Source of the DNA: Mesoplasma sp. JKS002658
GTDB lineage: Bacteria > Bacillota_I > Bacilli_A > Mycoplasmatales > Mycoplasmataceae
Length of the DNA stretch: 64,000 nucleotides
Direction of reading: 5' to 3'
NCBI RefSeq assembly: GCF_023566355.1
Contig: NZ_JAKNSW010000001.1
Span: 248,001 to 312,000 of the forward strand
The translations under genes and the position numbers were made by a program. The notes below the pieces were generated by a model, which saw only the letters and a list, made by a program, of their open reading frames with translations, had not been told where the DNA came from and did no database searches. Positions 55,942 to 64,000 of this stretch are shown here, in pieces (position 1 is the first letter of the stretch; every line of letters begins with the position of its first letter).

Positions 55942-56481
55942 ATGAAAATTAACTTTAGAATGTTATGAGCCACTTTAGGAATTCTAGGCTTTTTGGTGTT
56001 CTCATTAATCGCTTTTGAATTAATTGGTTTTGCTACTAGCACTGATGGAGGAGATGGTTATTCAATTTTGCATACTGCAAGACTAAGTGACTTAAATCAT
56101 GCTTCAGGAAAGATGTTAGATATTTATGGTTTAGGAATCGCTGGGTTAGTCGTTGCTTTTTCAGTTCTTGCGCTTCCGTTAGTGGGCTTCTTTTTGGGGA
56201 AAATGCCTAAAACTAATGCTGCTTTGGGAGGAGTAGCGTTGTTTTTAGAAGTCATTGGAGCTGCTTTGATGATTACTGCAATTTCGCTATTTATTACTGC
56301 TTCTGGAACTTTGGTAATTGATGATCGAAAAACTGGTTCAACTTTTATCAACCCTAAGGATAATTTTTCTGGTACTTTAATTGCTGCAGATTACGTGTTA
56401 TTAGGTCTTGGTTTAGGAATTTCCTTGGGTGGAGTGGCAGCAGCTTTCTTTAAAATGAGTAATAAATCTAAAAGTAAATAG
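55942..56481 (+). CDS. Small four-span membrane protein
   Basis: This 179-residue protein has four hydrophobic segments, with MLWATLGILGFLVFSLIAFELIGF as the first and a short lysine/serine tail. A long extracellular-type loop with DRKTGSTFINPKDNF separates the last two. It is not recognised as a known family. TATACT stands about 35 bases upstream, and AAAGGAAAAAG serves as ribosome-binding site. Confidence 0.75.
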
Positions 56482-56530
56482 ATTAATCTAAATTGAACTA
56501 AGAATAAAGTTTTGATTTATTCTCTTATTG

Positions 56531-56560
56531 AAATCTAACCTTAATAAGGTTAGATTTTTT
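56531..56560 (+). terminator. Terminator after the second four-span gene
   Basis: A 12-bp stem AAATCTAACCTT/AAGGTTAGATTT with a three-base loop ends in T's. Confidence 0.9.
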
Positions 56561-58254
56561 AATCATTGGTATAAAAACGATAAAATTATCAGTATAATCG
56601 CTTTGATGTTTAGAAAAGAATAATAAAAAGTCTTAATTAGAGATTTTTCTAAAAACTATTTAATTTTTGGAAAAAGTTATTGTTTGTGGAAAACTAAAAA
56701 TAAGTATCAAAATAAAAAGGTTTATATTTGCTATTTTTCTTAAAATACAACTTTTTAGTCTTTTTTGGTGTTTTAATAACGAAAAAGTGTAATACTAAAA
56801 TTAGCAATTAAGGAGAAATTTTAAAAAGAATTTCTGTGGAATTGACGATAGCAGAAATGGTTATTTTTGTTAACAAGTTTAGTTTTCACAAAAACTTTGC
56901 AAAGTTTTAAATTAATTGCGAATCGGTAAAATAGCTTAGGATATAAACTGTTAGGTACTTTGCTTTCTACTATTAAAAATGGTAAAAAACAAGTGAATTA
57001 TCACTAAACCTTGCTGATTAATTAGCTTTGGATTCATGATTCAAGGTTATGAGTTATGACTTTTAGTCATCAACATTATGAGGTCTTTGGACCAGTAATG
57101 GATGTTTGGTATGTGAATGCTATTCAGGCTCAGCAAAACTAATTAATTAAAATCAGCTTTGGTTTTTAGTACCTTATAAGTTTTTTTACTAGAAATTGTG
57201 CTTTTCAATAATAATGATGCCAAAAAAGTTATTGAAATCACTAAACTTTATTAAGATCTGAAGCCTGTACAGATAATAAAGTTTAATAACCAAGTAGTGG
57301 TGAGTGGGACTTAAAAGTTAATGTTTTCGTCCAACATTAATTAAAAAATCGTCATTTTAATTCTTGATTAACTCGCCATTAGTCATTTTGATGATAAAAA
57401 AAGCAGTCCTCTGCTCAAGGATTGCAACAATTCTCTCTACAAAATACAAACATACACAAGTCGTTTACTTTTGATATAAACTTAATTTCTTAGTTAGTTT
57501 TAAATATTGTGGATGAAGTTGATTGATAATGACAATCAACAAGATCTGTTCGGACTGATCGTTTCTACTAATTAGGCTTGCTCTCTAACCTAATTAAATA
57601 TTTATGATACCCTACCCCAACTAGTTTTACCAGCGTTTAAGTAAGTAAAAAAGAATTTTTTAAAACTAATTCTCTCTCTAATCTCATGTTTTAATCACTA
57701 TTCTTGTTAATTTTATTCTTATGGTTGGTCAAACAATTTAATTGGATCTGGGTGTTGATAAACTAATGTAAATGCATTGTTCTCTTAATTAAATTTCTAT
57801 AGGATTTATTCCTAGATGCTCTCTTTCAAACCTTTATTTATGCCGCTAAAGGTGATGTCTATTGCTCGTCAAGTCCTAATTTCTTTATTTTAACAACAGA
57901 ATTGCCATGAATTCTGCGTTGATTGAAATATGGACAGTGGTTATCTTCCAAGAGTTTTTGCTCTCTCTTATTTTTAACTTTTGGTTTCATGATAACTACA
58001 CATTATTTTCTTAAAACAATTCTCTTTAATATTTTTTATTAAATTTTTCTCTCCAAAAAGTTAACCATCATCATCTACTATGGTTATGCTTGTTAGTAGT
58101 TGTTTCTAATTAGATCAAGTGTTTATTGCTCTAAAAATGCTTTGTCAATCAATTAGAATCACTATTTAAATTGATATCCTAAATCTTTGTTGTTATATGG
58201 GTTTAGAGTTATTAAACAAACTAAAGTGCTAGCTAGTGCTAAGGTATTTTTACC
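56561..58254. other. 1.7 kb without a real gene; probably decayed sequence
   Basis: No conserved or long open frame exists on either strand. Short frames remain: a minus-strand ATG frame of about 42 codons around 57870-57990 (MKPKVKNKREQ..., with CPYF) and a plus-strand frame near 57050-57140 (YEVFGPVMDVWYVNAIQ). They look like remnants, but I cannot assign a family. The stretch contains a minus-strand terminator at 57395-57425, an 8-bp inverted repeat GTTGATTG/CAATCAAC at 57518-57540, and many TTCTCTCT-like tracts between 57.4 and 58.06 kb. Confidence 0.5.
57395..57425 (-). terminator. Minus-strand terminator inside the gene-free region
   Basis: Read on the minus strand, GCAATCCT/AGGACTGC forms a stem (one G-U pair) with a 7-base loop and runs into eight T's. 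No intact gene lies upstream on that strand. Confidence 0.6.
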
Positions 58255-58282
58255 AAAAGAGTGGTTTAACCCACTCTTTTTT
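58255..58282 (+). terminator. Plus-strand terminator upstream of recD2
   Basis: A perfect 10-bp stem AAAAGAGTGG/CCACTCTTTT with loop TTTAAC is followed by T's. No plus-strand gene is seen upstream for 1.7 kb. Confidence 0.88.
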
Positions 58283-58348
58283 CTTGTTTGGACTTTGTCT
58301 TGATTTAGGTTTGATAAAATTAAAGCAACAAAGAAAGTGGATGGAAAA

Positions 58349-60628
58349 ATGAGTGCACAAGATGAAACACAACCTTTAATCCTTTCTGGAACAATTACTA
58401 AATTTCTCTTTCAAAACCAAGCTGGGTGGGGAGTGGCACTTTTTAAAAGTGATGAACAAAGTAATGCTTCAGTAAAAATTAAGGGCCAAATTGGTAGTTT
58501 ACAAGCTCATGTGAATTATGAATTAACAGGAGAATTTGAAGACAATAACAAGTATGGAAAGAGTTTTAATGTTTTGAGTGCCTCACTGGGAGTTGGTAAA
58601 AGCAAAACTCAAGTGATTAACTATCTTTCAAGTGCCTTGTTTCCTGGAATTGGAAGACAAGCAGCAACCTTAATTGCTGAACACTATCAGGATAATGTCA
58701 TTGAAAAAATCAATGCTGACCCTGATAGTTTAACTTTAGTTAAAGGTTTAAGTTCTCAAAAGGTTAGTTTAATTCAACATGTTTTAGCCCAGATTGTTAA
58801 TCAGAACCAGTTAACAAAAATTTTCTATGAACAAAACCTTAAAATTGATTTTTATAACTATTTAAAAGAACACAGTGAAAGTGATACTGAAATTGATGAA
58901 ATTTTAACTAATAGTTTCTATGAATATGCCTATGATCACCACTTAACTCCTTTTAGTGAAGTGGAAAAAGTAGCGGTTTATTTTGAAAAACTAAGTGTCG
59001 ATGATCCCAAACGTCTTGCGTGAGCTGCTCACAACCAGAGTGAAGAACTCTTGTATGAGTCTGGTAATACTTACACGAATGTAAAAAAATTAACTCTCAA
59101 ACTACAAACTTATACCCACCAGTTTGATTCTGAAGTTATCTATCAAGGATTGTTAAAAGCGAAGGAACTCAAACTGCTTTACTTTATTGACCAGAGGATT
59201 TATTCTGCAGAATCTTGAAATGATGAAAATTTAATTGCCACAACAATTAAACAACGTATCGAAGCACAAGAAGGTTTGTTAGTCGATGAAAAAGTACTTG
59301 ACTCTTTAATTGCTAAAGTTGAAGCAGAACTTGCTTTTGAATTGAAATTACCAGAATTTAAGTATGACCAAGAACAACAACAGGCGTTAAAAATGGCTGT
59401 TGAGAAAAATTTCTTACTTTTAACTGGTGGTCCAGGAACTGGAAAAACCACGGTAATTAAAGGAATTTATAAACTTTTAACTTATTTAAATGATCGAATT
59501 AAGATTCGGGTAGCTGCACCAACAGGACGAGCAAGTGCTAGGTTAAACGAAATTGATGATCATTTAAAAGCAACAACTATTCACAAACTTTTAGGTGCTG
59601 AAGAGAATAAAACGTTTCGGTTTAATCGTGATCATCAGTTTGATTTCGACTGTCTAATTCTTGATGAAGCCTCAATGATTGAAAACTTCTTGTTTGCTCG
59701 GGTAAGTGAGGCTAGTCTTGGGGTGGAAAAAATTATTTTGGTTGGTGATCAAAACCAACTACCAAGTGTGGGATATGGGGATTTGTTTGCTAATTTGTTA
59801 GCAGTTGAACAGTTAAGTCAAGTGCGCTTGACTAATCCTTATCGTCAAAAGAATGGTAATGGGATTATTGATTTAGCGTACAAGGTTTTAAATAAAGAGA
59901 TTCAAACTCCTGATGATTTAAAAAGATTGAGTAATGTTGAAGTTATTTTTGATCAAAGTGTTGAAGAACAAGCAAAAACTCTTGAAGAACTTTTTTGTAA
60001 GTTTGTTAAAAGTGCTCCAGCGACAAACTTGTTAAACATTCAGGTGATTGCTCCTTTTTATAAGGGTAATTTGGGGATTAATACTTTAAATGCCATCTTG
60101 CAAGACAGTTATCAAGAAAAAGTTTTGAAAAAAACCCCAGAAGTTTTAACTTCTCAAACTTTAGTTAAGAAGAACCTTCGCTTTAGTCAGGATGACAAGA
60201 TTATGTATCTAGTCAATGATGGTGATTTGGGATTGAGTAATGGGGATGTAGGAATCATTGAAAGTATTACTCTCGTTAATAATCACTTAGAAGACACAAT
60301 GGTTAAGTTTAATGATTTAACCAAACAATTTCACGCTGATAACTTTAACTTTACAGGTTTAAGTTATGCTTGTAGTGTTCATAAAACCCAAGGGAGTGAA
60401 TATCAGAACGTGATTTTAGTTTTGGAAAAAGGAATGAACCAAATCTTTTTGACTAATCAATTGATTTATACTGCAATCACTCGAGCAAAGAAAAGTTTGA
60501 CTATCCTTGGTGATTTTGATACTTTCTACCAAGGAATTAATAAAAGAAATATTGTGCGAAGCACGACTTTAACCATTAAAATAAAAGAGCAATTACTTGC
60601 AAGTAAGGAGAATAATCATGATTATTAA
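58349..60628 (+). CDS. recD2: RecD2-type DNA helicase
   Basis: This SF1B 5'-3' helicase lacks RecB and RecC partners. The 759-residue protein has an N-terminal OB-like region, helix-hairpin-helix segments (FPGIGRQAATLIAEHY), and the motor with P-loop GGPGTGKTT (360-368), LDEASM, GDQNQLPSVGYGDLF, SVHKTQGSEY and YTAITRAKK. I chose the ATG at 58349 over the in-frame GTG at 58337 because AAGTGGATGG gives better spacing. It overlaps nagA by 11 bases. TGA codons encode Trp. Confidence 0.92.
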
Positions 60629-61778
60629 AAATGCTCAAATTGTTTTAGTTGACCAAGTTGTCAAGGGATGAATGGAAATTTTAGATGATAAGATTGTTAA
60701 AATTTGTCCAGGAGAAACTGATCAACTTGGAGTTGATCTCAATTGGTCTTGAATCATGCCAGGATTTATTGATTGTCATGTCCATGGTGGGTATGGAATT
60801 ACTTTTGAAAGTGGTCGGATTGAAGATTATGTTGAATATGCGAAAAAAACTCCCCAAGAAGGAGTTACTAGTTTTTGTTTAACTTCAGTTACCAATACGG
60901 TTGAAAAAAATAACCAGTATTATGCTGAATTTGGAAAGTTTATGCTTGAATTCAATCACGGAGAACAAGCTACTTGTTTAGGAGCGCATCTGGAGGGTCC
61001 TTTTATTGCTCCTAGCAAAAAGGGAGCTCATGATGCTACATTGCTAAAAAAACCCGACATTAAGTTAACCCAACAATGAAATCAGTTAACCCATGAAAAC
61101 CTAAAAATTGTCACCTATGCTCCTGAAGAACAGGATGGTAGTTACACGAAGTGATTAATCCAAAACAAGATTTTACCAAGTGCTGGACATTGTAACATCG
61201 GAGCTAAGCAATTTCTTGAACAAGAATACTTGTTAGGGGTCCGTCATGTTACTCATTTGTTTAACCAAATGAGTGGTGTTGATCACCACCATCCTGGACT
61301 AGTAGTTGCTGCAATGGATCGCGATGACATTTTATGTGAAGTAATTTCTGATGGAATTCACTTAGATCCTTTAGTTTTGGAAATGATTTATAAAACTAAA
61401 GGATCTAAGGGGATCGTGATTGTGACTGATGGAATGATTGCTAAGGGAATGAAGGATGGTGATTATCTTTTAGGCGATTTATCAGTGACAAAAAAAGGTT
61501 TAAGAGTGGTTTTAAAAGGTACTGATACCCTGGCGGCTTCTCCGGCTGGTTTTGATCATAACGTGCGTACTTATGCACAATTATGTCAGATTCCGATGGT
61601 TGAACTAGCACATATGAGTGCGACTAATATTGCTAAACAACTAAACATCATTGATCATACTGGAATGATTGCACCAGGAATGGATGCTGATCTTGTTGTT
61701 TTATCAAATGATTTAGTCGTTGAACAAACGATTATTAAGGGAAAGGTGGTTTATCAAAATGAACACAAAGACTTATAA
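60618..61778 (+). CDS. nagA: N-acetylglucosamine-6-phosphate deacetylase
   Basis: NagA removes acetate from GlcNAc-6-phosphate for entry into glycolysis via NagB, which is not in the window. The 386-residue protein has the metal motif DCHVHGGYG, GAHLEGPFI, the GHCNIGA and HVTHLFNQMSG segments, and ISDGIHLDP. The late LAASPAGFDHNVR is a family C-terminal motif. It starts inside recD2 and overlaps the next gene by 20 bases. TGA codons encode Trp. Confidence 0.93.
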
Positions 61779-62406
61779 TTTAGCTAAGTATATTTCTACG
61801 ATTGGGTCGGTGTTTTTATTTACTGGTCCGTTGTTAGGGTTTTTACAAGCTTGAAAAAACATCTTTCATCACAATCAAGCTGCTTTACAAGGGGTAAGTT
61901 TAACCTTGACCCTTCTTGGTGCTTTTTTGATTGGGATTTATTTATTAATTCGTCAGAACTTGAAGAAAAAAACTCCCTACGTTCATACTGCTAAAGATTT
62001 AAAGTTGTTTTATTCGAGTATCGGAGTTTATCTTAGTGGTGCTTTTTTTGCTTTAATCACTTTGATTTTTACCTTAACTCTAACTCCTGCAAAAACCATC
62101 ATGATTGTTTTTGCTCCGTTTTATCTAATCGAGGTCTTGTGTTTAATTGCTGCTTCGATGCTTGAATCGATGAGTCGAGTTAATGAACAAATTTATCTTT
62201 ACCAAGAAGAAAACAAGCGTTTAGAAGCAATTGCTAAGCAAGATCGAAGTGAACAAGCTGCTTATTCTGAACAAGGAATTAAACGAACTAATGAAGGAAA
62301 ATCACTGTTGAGTGAAATCGAAGTTACTTCTGCTGTTAGTGAAGATTTAAAAGCAGAAATTCAAAATGCTTTAAGTGAACAGTCATTAGAGGAGAATGAA
62401 AAATAA
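61759..62406 (+). CDS. Membrane protein with a charged cytoplasmic tail
   Basis: This 215-residue protein is not recognised. Four hydrophobic segments (about 13-33, 45-65, 85-110 and 115-135) precede a ~75-residue Glu/Lys/Ser-rich helical tail. It begins inside nagA, suggesting translational coupling, but gives no hint of a sugar role. TGA encodes Trp31. Confidence 0.75.
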
Positions 62407-62510
62407 GTTTCATTTTAAAATATTCTCAAAACACAAAGCGGAAATTTCTGGTTTTCGTGGTAAAATTTCTCTTAGTTTTTAATTTTAAATAGAAAGTTTT
62501 GATTATAAGA

Positions 62511-63899
62511 ATGACTAAAAACAAAACCCAGGCCTATTATTGAGAAAATATTATTGCAATTGCAGTAGTAGGGATTTTTTGTATTTTTGGCTTGATTAGT
62601 TGAATTGTTGCTAGTAATTATTCTTTGGATTTAAAGTTTTCTGAAGCCTTGGATAATGGAATGAAGTACAAGTTTATCCGGTTTTGAACTATGTTTCGGG
62701 TATTAGATGGATATGAGGGAGTAGTTACTTTCATTCTGCCAATGGTGTTTGTGATTGCAGAATCCTTTCTTTTAGCGATGAAAAAAGCTCGTCCTCACGG
62801 ATGGTTTGCTCACCATCATGCTTCTTTTACTTGAGTATACTTATTGATGGCCGCTTTATGAAGTGCAGGAATTACCTTAGAGTCAGTTTATTTTTTCTTT
62901 AGTAACCAAGGGTTTGGTCGGGGATACTGGTACTGGTTTCAAACTGGGTGAAGTTATCTAATCCCTGGATTTGTTGTTTCACTAACAATTCAGTTAGTTT
63001 ATTTGTGAACTGCTACTTGGTATGTGCACTGAAAATTAGCTCGTCGTCACGATTTTTTAACCAATCAATATTGAAAACGTGCTTGTGTGGCACTACTAAC
63101 TATTGGTTTTATTTATATCCCAATTGCTGTCTTTAAATCTGGTCTCCGTAGGGAATACTTGTATAACATTAGGTTTGCAGACTTACTGACTCGGATGGAA
63201 ACTGATTTTCCCCAACGATTTGCCTTCTATCTTAACCAGGGGGGGGTTGGTGGATGAGACTATGGTTTTAATCCTGATGCCTATTCTGATTCTGATTTAA
63301 AAAATTTGTTTGGAGAGCGTTATTTTGAATACGTGCAAAACCGTAAGGCTTATATTCAAGAATGAATCCAAAACTGAAATACCGATCATCCTGAGAATCC
63401 GATTACTTTAGTCAATAAATATTATTTCAATTTTCCTGAAAATAGTCCTCGTGATCTCTTTAACAATCCTCGTACAGGTTGAAACTACTTTGATTCAAAC
63501 CAAACTTATCCTTGATATAAACCAACCGGATGAGGAAAGTGGAGGGGCGATAACAACCTGTTAAAAGAAGCGATTCCTCACCAATCAGCTTTTCCTAGTG
63601 GCCATATGGCAGCCGCTTTTGGAATTTGTATGACAGTTTATATCTTTAAAGGTGATCGTCAAAAAAGTGTTGTAATTGGTCGTCGGATTGGGTTTGTTGC
63701 AGGATTAATTTTCTGTTTGGATATGTTCTTTTCTTTGGCAATTTCGTTAAGCCATTGATGAAGTGATCTTGGTTTTACGATGTTTTGGTTAGGACCAGCC
63801 CTAATAACAGCTTATGGAGTAACAATGTTGGGGACAAAGGTTTTGGTGAATCCGTTCTTTAAGTGAGTAAAGAATTGAAACCAACCTCACCAAAAATAA
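62511..63899 (+). CDS. PAP2-family membrane phosphatase
   Basis: This 462-residue membrane protein of the type-2 phosphatidate phosphatase/acid phosphatase superfamily has motif 2 AFPSGHMAAAFG (H365) and motif 3 SLSHWWSDLGFT with H415 and D419. The first ~240 residues hold six hydrophobic segments, then a ~110-residue extramembrane loop rich in Asn, Asp and Tyr, larger than in most relatives. It may dephosphorylate phosphatidate or phosphatidylglycerol phosphate. There are many TGA Trp codons. A TTGACA at 63981 near the window edge may belong to the next gene's promoter. Confidence 0.85.
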
Positions 63900-64000
63900 T
63901 TCGCTTGATGCGAAAAAACTCTCAAAACGTAATGTGGATCAAATTGGAGTTAACTTATCAAGAAAAAAATAGTTATAGATTTGACAAGAAAACAACAAAC

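Noticed and set aside
56687-57520. Three TGTGGA-like sites as DnaA boxes of an origin
   Set aside because: Only weak matches to TTATNCACA, widely spaced, and no dnaA, dnaN or other origin genes nearby.

Overview
The window reads as a chromosome segment of a mollicute using the genetic code in which UGA is tryptophan. Almost every long gene here is interrupted by in-frame TGA codons, and reading through them restores full-length conserved proteins (PolC, DhaL, CdsA, ParC and others). AT-rich DNA, lipoproteins with a short leader ending in an S/A-C lipobox, the gene order and the absence of wall-synthesis genes fit the Entomoplasmatales/Spiroplasma group. I cannot name the genus.

Layout. 1-5 kb: ileS end, lspA, an rluD-type pseudouridine synthase, a multi-pass membrane protein, acpS and plsC. 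5.1-5.6 kb: five tRNA genes (Thr, Tyr, Gln, Lys, Leu). 5.7-7.9 kb: three tandem short-chain dehydrogenase paralogues with mosaic identity. 7.9-12 kb: a lipoprotein, rpmG, an M24 aminopeptidase and cdsA. 11.9-24.2 kb: informational core, with polC, a nitroreductase, the rimP-nusA-ylxR-ylxQ-infB-rbfA operon, truB, ribF and rpsO. 24.3-30.3 kb: a large lipoprotein, an ABC exporter module, tRNA-Gly and a choline-kinase-like gene. 30.3-35.8 kb: nucleotide and cofactor genes (rdgB, trmL, a HAD phosphatase, a nadD-yqeK fusion, mtnN, a deoxynucleoside kinase) and a J-domain protein. 36.5-39.1 kb: a gene-free stretch with a likely small RNA or leader, then dhaKLM. 39.2-48.1 kb: an accessory region with a PLD-helicase-DUF3427 protein, udk, and a restriction-modification island. 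48.1-56.5 kb: a ferritin-like protein, parE-orf-parC and two small membrane proteins. 56.5-58.3 kb: a long stretch without genes. 58.3-64 kb: recD2, nagA, a membrane protein and a PAP2-family phosphatase.

The most interesting part is 43.3-48.1 kb. Two divergent operons share a 143-bp intergenic region. The minus-strand operon encodes a 5-methylcytosine methyltransferase overlapping an Eco47II/Sau96I-like restriction endonuclease. The plus-strand operon encodes a second 5-methylcytosine methyltransferase overlapping a GHKL (MORC/HSP90-like) ATPase that carries a C-terminal TIR domain. This looks like a restriction-modification system coupled to an ATPase-TIR effector that may deplete NAD when restriction fails. 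It sits close to a phospholipase-D/SF2-helicase/DUF3427 protein often suspected in defence.

Other points for a second look are gene conversion among the dehydrogenases, a candidate 210-nt RNA upstream of dhaK, a 23-bp near-perfect palindrome in the rimP-nusA leader, a repeated motif in the rpsO leader, an unknown gene between parE and parC, and the decayed-looking 1.7 kb before recD2.
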